From FEN-1350 sp964643355 (GTDB lineage Bacteria > Planctomycetota > Phycisphaerae > Sedimentisphaerales > Anaerohalosphaeraceae): 64,000 nucleotides of DNA. The notes under the pieces are model-generated. The model did not search any database. It was not told the origin of the DNA and was given only the letters and a program-made list of their open reading frames with translations. Position 1 is the first letter of the stretch; each line of letters begins with the position of its first letter. Position numbers and translations under genes: made by a program. This document shows, piece after piece, positions 25,823 to 34,263 of the stretch. The DNA lies in the NCBI GenBank assembly GCA_964643355.1, contig CAZXPW010000014.1, positions 1 through 64,000 of the forward strand. The letters run 5' to 3'.

Positions 25823-26368
25823 TTAATCATACTTGATCAGTTCATAGGGCAGTTCCAGCGGCTTGTTGGTCAACAACGCCACCAGCGCCTTCCATATCGT
25901 ATCCGCCGACGGAGGGCATCCGGGCAGGAAATAGTCGATTTTGACAATGTGATGCAACGGATAAACCTTATCCAGCAGCAGCGGGATCTCTTTATCGTTC
26001 GGGGTGATGCCGCCGGGATTATAGACCGTCGGTCCGTTCTGATACGCTTCGTCCAGACATTCCTTCAGGGGCATGCCGTTTCGCATGGCGGGGATCCCGC
26101 CATCTACGGCACAATCGCCCAGGGCGATCAGGATATCGCAGTGCTTACGAAATTCCTGGAGGTTGTGGACATTTTCCTCGTTACAGCAGCCGCCTTCGAT
26201 CAGGCCGATAGCGCAACGGCCGGTGAATTTTTTGATATCATCCACGGGGGATTTGTCGAAATCCACCAACTCGATCAGATCCAGGATCCGTTCGTCGATA
26301 TCGAGGATCGACATATGACAGCCGAAACAACCCGCCAGTGATGCCGTTGCAACTTTAGGTTTTGCCAT
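25823..26368 (-). CDS. hoxY: NAD-reducing hydrogenase small subunit
   Basis: 181 residues, the short form with only the proximal cluster, as in HoxY. Cluster ligands: Cys14 and Cys17 (LAGCFGCHMS), the Cys in LIALGDCA and the Cys in FLPGCPPSADTIW. No Tat signal, so the enzyme is cytosolic. It lies 12 nt after hoxU and overlaps the possible upstream start of hoxH, consistent with stoichiometric expression. Confidence 0.93.
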   Translation of the reverse strand: MAKPKVATASLAGCFGCHMSILDIDERILDLIELVDFDKSPVDDIKKFTGRCAIGLIEGGCCNEENVHNLQEFRKHCDILIALGDCAVDGGIPAMRNGMPLKECLDEAYQNGPTVYNPGGITPNDKEIPLLLDKVYPLHHIVKIDYFLPGCPPSADTIWKALVALLTNKPLELPYELIKYD

Positions 26369-26380
26369 GGTGGATTCCTT

Positions 26381-27097
26381 TTACTTGGCTTGAGTCCGAA
26401 GGGCCTCAATATCGGCCCCAATGGGTTGATGATCAAATTTTCGCTGGCCGACGGGGACGGCATACCCGACGCGTTTTTTGAGGATGGCGCCGACGGGACA
26501 GGCCTCCACGGCTTTGTCTTTGACATCCAGGTTCGTATCGGCCAGTTTTTCCTCGGCATTGACGGCGACTCGCTTATGGGGGCCACGGCCGACAAAATCA
26601 AAGCACACTTTTCCGTCTTGCTCCCGAGAAGCCCTCACGCAACGGCCGCACAGGATACAGCGGTTCCGGTCGATAAAGACATCGGGGTGCGAGGCATCCA
26701 CATCCCGGATGGGAAACTGGAACGGGTACTTGGGCGCCAAGATCCCCAACCGGTAGGCCATGGCCTGCAGTTCGCAGTTGCCGCTTTTTTCGCAGAACAT
26801 GCAGAAGTGATTGCCTTCGACGAACAGCATATCAATGAGATTACGGCGATGAGCGTTCAGTTCGGGGGTGTTGGCTTCAACTATGGCATTCGGGGCAATC
26901 GGCTGGGTACAGGCGGATTGAGGACGGCCGTTGACCAGGACCGTACAAACGCGGCAACTGCCGTGAGGGGTCAGGCCTTTGAAATTACATAGCCGCGGGA
27001 TATAGATCCCGGCCTCATCGGCGGCTTGCAGGATCGTCTGGCCTTTGGTTCCCTTGACCTCGACGCCGTCAATCGTAAATGTGATTTCCTGACTCAT
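26381..27097 (-). CDS. hoxU: hydrogenase diaphorase subunit, iron-sulfur electron-transfer protein
   Basis: 238 residues, like the N-terminal part of NuoG. A plant-type [2Fe-2S] domain has Cys37, Cys48, Cys51 and Cys63. A His/Cys cluster motif follows (GNHFCMFCEKSGNC), then ferredoxin-like [4Fe-4S] motifs (RNRCILCGRCVRA and VEACPVGAIL). It passes electrons between the flavin subunit and HoxY. It is 14 nt after hoxF. Confidence 0.93.
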   Translation of the reverse strand: MSQEITFTIDGVEVKGTKGQTILQAADEAGIYIPRLCNFKGLTPHGSCRVCTVLVNGRPQSACTQPIAPNAIVEANTPELNAHRRNLIDMLFVEGNHFCMFCEKSGNCELQAMAYRLGILAPKYPFQFPIRDVDASHPDVFIDRNRCILCGRCVRASREQDGKVCFDFVGRGPHKRVAVNAEEKLADTNLDVKDKAVEACPVGAILKKRVGYAVPVGQRKFDHQPIGADIEALRTQAK

Positions 27098-27111
27098 GGT
27101 CTATCCTTGTC

Positions 27112-28932
27112 TTAGTGGTTGTAGATCACGGACTTGCGGGAAGCGATCGTCTCGGCAGGTGCCAGTGCCTTGTGAATATCAAAAGTCGGCTCCATCTTGT
27201 CGGCTCTGGGCTTGACGCGGGCTTCATAAACCGGGCGGAAATTTTTCAGCGTCGTCAGTACCGGATTGGCCGCAGTCTGACCCAACCCACAACGACTGGT
27301 CAATTTGATCGTTTCGCCCAGATCTTTGAGAGCGTCAAGATCCTGTGGTTCGCCTTTGCCATCGAGTAATTTTTCAAGCCGTTGTTTGAGCAAGACATTA
27401 CCCACTCTGCACGGCGTACAGTATCCACAACTTTCTTCGATAAAAAATTCCAAATATTGATGCACAATATCCAACAAATCCCGTTCAGGACCAATAATAA
27501 CCACTGCCCCCCCGGTTCCGAGATCGTCGTAACAAATGACACGATCAAAGTCTTTGGGGCCGATGAACTGACCGGAGGGTCCGCCCACCAAAACGGCCTG
27601 AGCGTTCTCGCCGCCCACTTCCCGCAGCAGGTCTCGCACCTTCAGGCCGAACGGGAATTCATACACCCCGGGGCCCGTACAATCGCCGCTGACGCTGAGG
27701 AGCTTGGTGCTGGGCGTTCCTTTGGAGCCGACCTCGGCAAACCAGGCGGCACCCTTTTCCATAATACGGGCGGCACAGCAGAAAGTTTCGACATTGTTGA
27801 CCGAAGTCGGATGGCCGAGATACCCTTTCTGGGCCGGAAACGGCGGACGGTTTTTCGGATCGCCGCGAAGACCTTCGCAGGAACTAATCAGGGCCGTTTC
27901 CTCGCCGCAGACATAGGCACCGGCACCCATTTGGATCCGGATATCGAAATTGAATCCCTTCTTGCCGAAGATATCCTTACCCAGAAAGCCGCTCTTTCTA
28001 CGGTCGGCAAGTACTTTTTCAAGCAAAGCATGTAAATAAGCGTATTCGCCTCGGAGATACAGAATTCCATATTCGGCGCCGATGGCGTATCCGGCAACCG
28101 TCATGCCTTCGAAAACCAGATCGGCCCTTTCCGTGAGGATTACGCGGTCTTTAAAGGTTCCGGGTTCACCCTCATCGGCATTACAGATCACGAATTTTTT
28201 GGCGCCCTCGGACCCACGAGTGAATTCCCACTTCATCCCAGCGGGGAATCCTGCGCCGCCGCGGCCACGGAGACGGGCGGTCTTGATTTCGCGGATGACC
28301 TCCACCGGACTCATCGCAAGGGCGTTTTTGAGGCCGGCGGCCTTGCCGGGGTCGTGTTCGGCAAAAATCACCGGACCTTTTTTTCGAATGCCGTTGTGGA
28401 CCATCGAACGGACGAGTTCGTGAGCGTTGTTCCCGTCACCGAGACGGTGGGTGATTTTTTTCGGATCGCCGTGTTTTTTCAACTCCCGAACGATTTCGCG
28501 GGCCTTGTCGGTGGACAGGTAGGTAAAGACCTCCTGATTGATCAACGCCGCCGGCGCCTGGTCGCACATACCGATGCAGGGAGCGAATTCCAGCGTAATC
28601 TTTCCATCGGGAGTGGTCTGGCCAAAGCCGATGCCCAATTCACTGGAAAAGGCCTGGGCTACCGCGTCGGCGCCGTTCATCCGATCTACGATATCGTTAC
28701 AGAGTCGGATGACCACCTTGCCTTTGGGGGTACGGGACAAAAAGGCATAGAACGACGCGGCGCTTTCCACCTCCACTCGTTTGCAATGAACCTGGGTAGC
28801 GATCAGGTCAATGGCCTCCGAGGATACGCATCCCAAACGGGACTGCACCTGCGTGATGATGTCCATCATCCGCGTTCGGTCGTGGTTGACCGAGCGACAG
28901 ATTTCCTGGACCACGGTTTTGGTTTCGTTCAT
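27112..28932 (-). CDS. hoxF: hydrogenase diaphorase flavin subunit, HoxE-HoxF fusion
   Basis: 606 residues. Residues 1 to about 155 are a NuoE/HoxE-like thioredoxin-fold [2Fe-2S] domain (RLCNDIVD, FAPCIGMCDQAPAALIN supply the Cys). The rest is NuoF/HoxF: TARLRGRGGAGFPAGMKW (NADH/FMN site), CNADEGEPGTFKDR, GAGAYVCGEETALISS and the [4Fe-4S] motif EESCGYCTPCRVGN with a distal Cys in SRCGLGQ. It oxidises NADH or reduces NAD+ through FMN. The fused form is known from soluble hydrogenases such as Ralstonia HoxF. First gene of the operon, downstream of a promoter and a candidate Rex site. Confidence 0.94.
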   Translation of the reverse strand: MNETKTVVQEICRSVNHDRTRMMDIITQVQSRLGCVSSEAIDLIATQVHCKRVEVESAASFYAFLSRTPKGKVVIRLCNDIVDRMNGADAVAQAFSSELGIGFGQTTPDGKITLEFAPCIGMCDQAPAALINQEVFTYLSTDKAREIVRELKKHGDPKKITHRLGDGNNAHELVRSMVHNGIRKKGPVIFAEHDPGKAAGLKNALAMSPVEVIREIKTARLRGRGGAGFPAGMKWEFTRGSEGAKKFVICNADEGEPGTFKDRVILTERADLVFEGMTVAGYAIGAEYGILYLRGEYAYLHALLEKVLADRRKSGFLGKDIFGKKGFNFDIRIQMGAGAYVCGEETALISSCEGLRGDPKNRPPFPAQKGYLGHPTSVNNVETFCCAARIMEKGAAWFAEVGSKGTPSTKLLSVSGDCTGPGVYEFPFGLKVRDLLREVGGENAQAVLVGGPSGQFIGPKDFDRVICYDDLGTGGAVVIIGPERDLLDIVHQYLEFFIEESCGYCTPCRVGNVLLKQRLEKLLDGKGEPQDLDALKDLGETIKLTSRCGLGQTAANPVLTTLKNFRPVYEARVKPRADKMEPTFDIHKALAPAETIASRKSVIYNH

Positions 28933-29049
28933 GAGTCACCTTTCCGTAAATCCGATTCCTCGTGCGATTTCGCGTTGTAGCAGGCCGGTGATTGCCGGCC
29001 CTTCGCTCCCTTTTCCCGCCGCCCTCCGCGGCAGAAGAAAAGAAGGGAT

Positions 29050-29078
29050 ATCTTACAGACTCCGGGCATGACGGTAAA
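29050..29078 (-). promoter_or_regulatory. candidate promoter of the hox operon
   Basis: On the minus strand TTTACC (29078-29073) and TAAGAT (29055-29050) are spaced by exactly 17 nt, each matching four of six consensus bases. The hoxF start is about 117 nt downstream of the -10. Confidence 0.4.
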
Positions 29079-29093
29079 GGAAATTTTTGAGAA

Positions 29094-29111
29094 TCGAGAA
29101 AATTTTCACGA
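29094..29111. promoter_or_regulatory. candidate Rex operator
   Basis: TCGAGAAAATTTTCACGA aligns with the Rex consensus TTGTGAAATTTTTCACAA at about 14 of 18 positions, with the right half-site 8 of 9. It lies between divergent hox and rex genes, 15 nt upstream of the candidate hox -35. Confidence 0.55.
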
Positions 29112-29275
29112 ACTCCCGAATCGGCTTGTACCGTGGGGAAATCCCGGGGGAACGGGTCTTTCCAAAACCGTTGCGTTTCCGAGGGGGGAGGGACGATCCG
29201 AATTTCCGGGCTCACAAGAATAATAGAAACTCGGGGTTTTCTTTTTTTCGACGGGTCGATACAATGCCCTCTTGG

Positions 29276-29299
29276 AATTCGTGATAAAAAGAACGAATT
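29276..29299. promoter_or_regulatory. inverted repeat upstream of rex
   Basis: AATTCGT (29276-29282) and ACGAATT (29293-29299) form a perfect 7-bp inverted repeat with a 10-nt AT-rich spacer, 26 nt before the rex start. It does not resemble the Rex consensus; it may bind another factor or structure the leader. Confidence 0.35.
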
Positions 29300-29325
29300 G
29301 GGTCGCCCCGCATTTCGGAGTCCGT

Positions 29326-30018
29326 ATGAACAAGACAAAACGATTATCCCTTGGCAACAAGTCCCGAAGGAATCGCGTCGTCTCCCGGCCTCGAAGGACT
29401 CGGCGTCTTCTGACCCATACGGTCCTGGAACGGTTGATGCACTATTACATTTGTTTGTGCAAATACGATCCGATGATCGAGTGGATTTCCAGTTCGCACC
29501 TGGCGGCTCAGTTCCGCGTGGACGATACGCAGGTCCGCAAGGACTTGGCCGTTATCGGGGTCAAAGGCCGGCCGAACGCCGGTTTTCGCCGTTGCCAAAT
29601 CCTGAAAAGCATTTGTGAATTTCTGGGGTTGGACCGGACGCTGAAAGCCGTGGTTGTGGGCGTGGGTCGATTGGGCGGAGCGTTGGTCGCTTACCGCGAT
29701 TTGCGGGAGTTGGGCCTGGAAATGGTTGGTTTATTCGACAACGACCCCCGCAAAATCGGGAGTACGATCGCCGGTCTAACGATTCTGTCCACCGACGACA
29801 TGAAATCCTTCATCCGCCAGCGGAAGATCCGCATCGCGATCCTGGCCTGTCCGGCCTTTGTCGCCCAGATTCTGACGCACGAGCTGGTGGAGGCCGGGAT
29901 TCGGGCCATCTGGAACTTTTCTCCCACCCCCTTACAGGTGCCGCCTGATGTGTTCGTCCGCAACGAGCACATCTCCGTCGGTCTGGGCGAAATCGCATAT
30001 CACTTGTCCTCTTCCTGA
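29326..30018 (+). CDS. rex: redox-sensing transcriptional repressor Rex
   Basis: 230 residues from ATG 29326 (CGGAG upstream). After a basic N-terminal stretch comes the winged helix (WISSSHLAAQFRVDDTQVRKDL) and then the NAD(H)-binding Rossmann domain with VVVGVGRLGGALV, GLFDNDPRKIG and the C-terminal swapped helix. Rex binds DNA when NAD+/NADH is high and releases it when NADH rises. The gene is divergent from the NAD-linked hydrogenase operon with a Rex-like site between them, so direct control of hox is likely. It differs from typical Rex (about 210) only by the extra basic N-terminus. Confidence 0.92.
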   Translation: MNKTKRLSLGNKSRRNRVVSRPRRTRRLLTHTVLERLMHYYICLCKYDPMIEWISSSHLAAQFRVDDTQVRKDLAVIGVKGRPNAGFRRCQILKSICEFLGLDRTLKAVVVGVGRLGGALVAYRDLRELGLEMVGLFDNDPRKIGSTIAGLTILSTDDMKSFIRQRKIRIAILACPAFVAQILTHELVEAGIRAIWNFSPTPLQVPPDVFVRNEHISVGLGEIAYHLSSS

Positions 30019-30113
30019 GTAATGGATCTCCAAAACCATGCCTTTTCGTTCGGCCGGGTCTTGTCGAATTCACGGAAATCGAGTACACTGTTGCCCGAAA
30101 GGAATGGGAGAAT

Positions 30114-31001
30114 ATGCGTTTTACAAAAATGCAGGGGCTTGGCAATGACTATGTGTATGTCGATTGCTTTTCGCAGCGGGTGGAAAATCCCGCCGATCTG
30201 GCCGTGCGCATCAGCGACCGCCACTTTGGCGTCGGCTCCGACGGCTTGATCCTGATCTGTCCATCATCCGTGGCCGATGCCCGGATGCGGATGTTCAACG
30301 CCGACGGCTCCGAATCCGAGATGTGCGGAAACGGCCTTCGCTGCGTGGCCAAATACATATACGACCATCATCTGGTGGATGCCGGAACGCATCTGTCATT
30401 GCCGGGACAAGCCACCTTTGAGGCCTCTTTGCGGATTGAAACCGGCCGGGGAATTTTAACTGTCGGGCTGGATGTCGGACCGGACGGCCGGGTCCGGCGC
30501 GTCTGCGTCAATATGGGTCGGCCGATCCTGCAGGCCCGACAAATCCCTGTGGCGCTGGATCTGCAGCAGGTCATCGATGAACCGTTTTCCATCGAAGGTT
30601 TTTCATCCGGCATGACCTGTGTTTCGATGGGCAATCCGCACGCGGTCTTCTTCGTCGAGGATCTGGACGCGATCGATTTGTCGCAACTGGGACCGAGGGT
30701 CGAGCGCCATGCGTTGTTCCCCCAGCGGATCAATGTTCACCTGGTCAAGGTTGAAACGCCGACCGAGTTGACCGTCCGGACCTGGGAACGGGGCAGCGGT
30801 ATTACGCTGGCCTGCGGGACCGGGGCCTGCGCCTGCGGAGTGGCGGGCGTACTGAACGGATTGTGTCAGCGGCTTGTGCACACTCGTCTTCCGGGAGGAA
30901 CGCTGGATGTCCACTGGTCGGAGCAGGACGACTGCGTATATATGACCGGACCGGCCGTGGAAGTGTTTTCCGGCGACTGGCCGGAATCCCCTCATCCATA
31001 A
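30114..31001 (+). CDS. dapF: diaminopimelate epimerase
   Basis: 295 residues; ATG 30114 follows GGGAG. Interconverts LL- and meso-diaminopimelate for lysine and peptidoglycan synthesis. Both catalytic cysteines are visible: Cys71 in ESEMCGNGLRC and one near 234 in LACGTGACA. QGLGNDYVY at the N-terminus and MGNPHAVFF are family signatures. The length is slightly above the usual 275-280. A complete start of asd, another gene of the same pathway, lies at the right end of the window. Confidence 0.95.
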   Translation: MRFTKMQGLGNDYVYVDCFSQRVENPADLAVRISDRHFGVGSDGLILICPSSVADARMRMFNADGSESEMCGNGLRCVAKYIYDHHLVDAGTHLSLPGQATFEASLRIETGRGILTVGLDVGPDGRVRRVCVNMGRPILQARQIPVALDLQQVIDEPFSIEGFSSGMTCVSMGNPHAVFFVEDLDAIDLSQLGPRVERHALFPQRINVHLVKVETPTELTVRTWERGSGITLACGTGACACGVAGVLNGLCQRLVHTRLPGGTLDVHWSEQDDCVYMTGPAVEVFSGDWPESPHP

Positions 31002-31272
31002 AGGGGCCACGATCTCCGATAGACTCTTGTCACAAATGATTGTTGGCGGATTATCGGCTCTTGTATTTATAGTTCCCCTTCAATGCAATAGAATGACTTT
31101 TTCTCCATAAAAATACTGGAAATCCTTTTGCACATACACTATAATCCCCCCGATGGACCGTACGATCGGCGTTCGGCCCAATGATTTCGCTCATTCGGCG
31201 TGGATGGCCGAAGGGCAGTCCGTTTTTTACGGATAACAGCGGAACAGAGTTATTTGAATAGGAGAACCGGAT

Positions 31273-31671
31273 ATGATGCTGAGCAGATCCATCGGTTACG
31301 GCCTCATTGCCGTGGCCTACATGGCCAAACAAAACGACACATGGATTCAGGGAGAAATCATTTCCAAGGAATATGACATTCCCATCGAGTATCTGCTGAA
31401 GATCATGAATCAGCTTGTCCGGGCCGGGATCCTCCGCAGCAAACGGGGCCCCTCCGGCGGCTATTCTTTGGCCAAGCCGGTCAAGGACCTCAACATGCTG
31501 GAGGTTATCGAAGCGGTGGACGGTCCTTTCCATCGTTCCTTTGAGCTGGCCAGCCAGGCGAAAAAGAGTCGGTTTTCCGCCCGGATGGATCAGGTTTGCG
31601 CCAAGGCCTCCGAGCAGGCCATCGCCATTCTCAAAAAGGCCAAATTCTCGGATCTGGTTTCCAAGGGCTAA
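31273..31671 (+). CDS. Rrf2-family transcriptional regulator without the cluster cysteines
   Basis: 132 residues. Winged helix typical of Rrf2 proteins: SRSIGYGLIAVAYMA, IPIEYLLKIMNQLVRAGIL, SKRGPSGGYSLAKPV, then LNMLEVIEAVDGP. IscR/NsrR-type members have three clustered Cys in the region after this; here only one Cys (VCAKAS) exists, so a conventional Fe-S cluster is unlikely. The leader has a perfect TATAAT at 31140-31145, about 128 nt upstream, without a good -35. Target genes unknown; it stands alone with a strong terminator. Confidence 0.85.
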   Translation: MMLSRSIGYGLIAVAYMAKQNDTWIQGEIISKEYDIPIEYLLKIMNQLVRAGILRSKRGPSGGYSLAKPVKDLNMLEVIEAVDGPFHRSFELASQAKKSRFSARMDQVCAKASEQAIAILKKAKFSDLVSKG

Positions 31672-31691
31672 GCGGTTTGCGAATACACCAA

Positions 31692-31740
31692 AAGACAGGC
31701 GCCAAAATGCTCCGCGGATTCGGCGCCTGTCTTGTTTTGA
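31692..31740. terminator. strong bidirectional terminator hairpin
   Basis: AAGACAGGCGCC (31692-31703) pairs perfectly with GGCGCCTGTCTT (31722-31733), followed by GTTTTG on the plus strand. It ends the Rrf2 transcript and may also serve the convergent ThuA gene. Confidence 0.8.
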
Positions 31741-31749
31741 TTCCTTGAT

Positions 31750-32748
31750 TCAGCGTTTCAGATCGACCGGGGAAAGACCTTTTTTGTGTCCCCCGAAACC
31801 GATCTTATTGGGATTGTATGTGCCGACGATGTCCACCTTGCTCCGCGCCGGAATCCTGTCTTCCAGCCCCAACGCCCAATAACAGGCGTTTACCATCAAT
31901 CGGCGAAATCCCTCGTTGTTAAAATCGTCTCCGTGTCCCATCGTCGTCGTGAACACGCGAGCCGTTTTGCCCGCCGTTCCCGTAAAGCTTTTGGTCCAGG
32001 CAACCGGGACAAGCTGCTTATCCGGATTGGGTTTGTCGGTCGGATTCATGCCCGTCAAAACCTGTCCCATCACCAGGGGCTTGCAATCACCGTGGAGCGT
32101 CGTTAATCCATACACATCCGACGGCCCCCAGATTTCGTCAATCCCTCGTACTATCGGATGATTTTCCATACCTGGTGCAATCAGGCCCCGGGTACTTTCT
32201 TTTTGATGGACTCCGTAATGGTTGATCCATGTCTCACCGAATACCTGCCGACCGTAGCCGCCCGCGATAGTCTTATCCTGAAAACTGTATTGGGCATAGG
32301 GGCTGTCGGTACGCTTGGTGTAATTGAAGGCATGCGTCGAAGTTCGAAGCCCCACGATCGGTTTTCCGGAATTGGTATAGTCCAGAATCCGTTTCATCTG
32401 GTCGTCGGGCAACTCCCGAAACCTCAGGAACATCACCATCAGATCGGCGGTGTCGAGGGCTTCCAAACCGGGAATGTTATCCACGGTTGTCGGATCGATC
32501 TGACCGTTGTCTTTGTTGATCGAAAATAAAACCGTGCATTTGAACCCATGGTGTTCGGCCAGGATCCTGGCCAGCATGGGCATGGATTCTTCCGAGCGAT
32601 ATTCCTCGTCACCGGTAACAAAGACAATGTGCTTACCCTTGCCCGGACCATCGCGACCTTCCAAGACGATCCACGGCTCGGCAGAGGCCCTGGGAATGAC
32701 CGCACTGACGATACCAACCAGAAGACACATCCATAATGTGCGGACCAT
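31750..32748 (-). CDS. secreted ThuA-like domain protein
   Basis: 332 residues with an N-terminal signal peptide (LWMCLLVGIVSAVIPRASA). ThuA-like (glutamine-amidotransferase-like fold) features: HIVFVTGDEEYRSEESMPML, LMVMFLRFRELPDDQMK, GKPIVGLRTSTHAF and ARVFTTTMGHGDDF. ThuA proteins are linked to 3-keto-trehalose/sucrose metabolism, and in planctomycetes they are commonly secreted and found near DUF1080 genes, as here (32780). The catalytic role is not settled. Confidence 0.82.
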   Translation of the reverse strand: MVRTLWMCLLVGIVSAVIPRASAEPWIVLEGRDGPGKGKHIVFVTGDEEYRSEESMPMLARILAEHHGFKCTVLFSINKDNGQIDPTTVDNIPGLEALDTADLMVMFLRFRELPDDQMKRILDYTNSGKPIVGLRTSTHAFNYTKRTDSPYAQYSFQDKTIAGGYGRQVFGETWINHYGVHQKESTRGLIAPGMENHPIVRGIDEIWGPSDVYGLTTLHGDCKPLVMGQVLTGMNPTDKPNPDKQLVPVAWTKSFTGTAGKTARVFTTTMGHGDDFNNEGFRRLMVNACYWALGLEDRIPARSKVDIVGTYNPNKIGFGGHKKGLSPVDLKR

Positions 32749-32779
32749 TGTCGTATCCTTTCCTCGGTTTTCCAGCCGC

Positions 32780-34042
32780 CTACCCCAATGGCTTGATGCG
32801 GATATCCTTGATGACGATTTTCATGGGTCCGAACTCGGCGCCCGGGTGGACCTGGAAACCGATTTTACCTGAATCGGTAGTGTCGTCGTTAACATCAGCG
32901 ACCTGTTTGTCATTGAGCCAGATCTGCGTGTGTTTGCCCTGGGTCCGGATACGGATGGTGTTCCAGCCGTCGCGGTTGACGAGTTTTTCATCGGTGTTCA
33001 TCGCCAAAAACATCTTGCTGGGGCAATAGAAGGTACCCGACCAGCATACGGGATTCTTCCATTCCAGGATGTCGGCCTGATAGGCCTTGTCGGGTCCCTG
33101 ATACCGGAACCAGATACCACTGTTGCACGGCCATTCGGCGCGCCACACGGTCGTAAGATCGAAATCCTTGAAGGATGCCGTGGTGAACAGATCGCCGGGG
33201 GCATTATTGTCACCCTGGGTGCCAACCAGCATCCCATCGACGACGGTCCACTTGGCGCCGCCCTCGGCCTTCCAGCCGGTCAGATCCTTGCCGTTGAACA
33301 GGGCGATCGGGTCGGGATCTTGGGTGCGGTTCTTGTCACCCATCAGTTCGGCAACCTTGGGTTCAATCGCCTCGGCCCAGATCTTGTAGCCGGCCTCGTT
33401 GGGATGCAGGAAGTCGGGCATGATCTCCTTGGGAAGTTTTCCTTCAGGGGTCAGGAATTTGTCGTTGATATCCAGATAAAAAATAGTTTTATTGTCGGCG
33501 ATCCGGGAAGCCAGCTCAGAGGCCTTGGCGTTCTTCTCCCGCTGGGGATTTGGGAACTCGCCCCGCGGGAAGATGGCCAAGATTAAAATCTTGGTGCGGG
33601 GGCATTGGGTCTGGAGCTTCTTGCAGATGGCGATGATCCCATCGGCGATCTCCTCGGCCGTGTTGTCGTTGCCGTTGGAGTTGTTGGTGCCGATCATCAG
33701 GATCGCCAGCTTGGGGGAAATGCCATCAAGGTGACCATGATCGAACCGCCAGAGAACATGTTGCGTCCGGTCGCCGCTGAACCCCATGTTGACGGCGTTG
33801 CGCGGGGCGTAGTACTGGTTCCACAGCAACGGAACATTGTCCCAGCCGTGGGTAATCGAATCGCCGACGAGAATCAGATCGACATGGCCCTGTTTGACCC
33901 GTTCGTTGACGGCGTCGTTGCGGACAGTCCACCAACTATGCCGATGCTCGGGGTTCACGGCCGAATGTTTCGGGGGTTGAGCAAGCAGGATTTGAGATGA
34001 GAAAACGACAGAGATACTGACGATCCAAAGCCGACTTTTCAT
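32780..34042 (-). CDS. secreted SGNH hydrolase fused to a DUF1080 (3-keto-disaccharide hydrolase) domain
   Basis: 420 residues from ATG 34042 (GGAG upstream), with signal peptide ending near QILLAQ. Residues about 40-235 are an SGNH/GDSL esterase: LILVGDSITHGWD (nucleophile Ser), GFSGDRTQ, MIGTNNSNG, and the catalytic Asp/His in MPDFLHPNEAGY. Residues about 250-420 are the beta-jelly-roll DUF1080 domain (FNGKDLTGWKAEGG, SGIWFRYQG, WNTIRIRTQGKH). The pairing suggests deacylation of a glycan together with 3-keto-glycoside or glycan binding/cleavage. It lies 31 nt upstream of the thuA-like gene and is probably co-transcribed with it. Confidence 0.87.
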   Translation of the reverse strand: MKSRLWIVSISVVFSSQILLAQPPKHSAVNPEHRHSWWTVRNDAVNERVKQGHVDLILVGDSITHGWDNVPLLWNQYYAPRNAVNMGFSGDRTQHVLWRFDHGHLDGISPKLAILMIGTNNSNGNDNTAEEIADGIIAICKKLQTQCPRTKILILAIFPRGEFPNPQREKNAKASELASRIADNKTIFYLDINDKFLTPEGKLPKEIMPDFLHPNEAGYKIWAEAIEPKVAELMGDKNRTQDPDPIALFNGKDLTGWKAEGGAKWTVVDGMLVGTQGDNNAPGDLFTTASFKDFDLTTVWRAEWPCNSGIWFRYQGPDKAYQADILEWKNPVCWSGTFYCPSKMFLAMNTDEKLVNRDGWNTIRIRTQGKHTQIWLNDKQVADVNDDTTDSGKIGFQVHPGAEFGPMKIVIKDIRIKPLG

Positions 34043-34263
34043 CTGGGTACTCCTCAAATAAATTCGACGATTTTTCTTCGACAGCACGACGGATACAAGC
34101 ATACCACGAATGCGCCTTGCGGTCAAACGAACGAAATAGAAAAAGGCAATGAATCTTGGCAAAGTGGCCGTTGCGATAAATTGGAGAGCCGATATACTGA
34201 AAGCCGTATCAGGGTTTCATCCCGCGGTTCTTACGAGAGGCCCTACAAATCAGGAGGCATGAA

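Larger units (their letters stand above)
28933..29325. other. divergent control region between hoxF and rex
   Basis: 393 nt with no convincing gene. It contains a promoter pointing to hoxF (29050-29078), a near-consensus Rex operator (29094-29111) and an inverted repeat close to the rex start (29276-29299). There are also several G-rich and C-rich runs. Confidence 0.6.

Noticed and set aside
31690..31745. Long hairpin considered as a mobile-element end
   Set aside because: Perfect stem followed by T-rich sequence between convergent genes is better explained as a terminator; no target duplication is seen.
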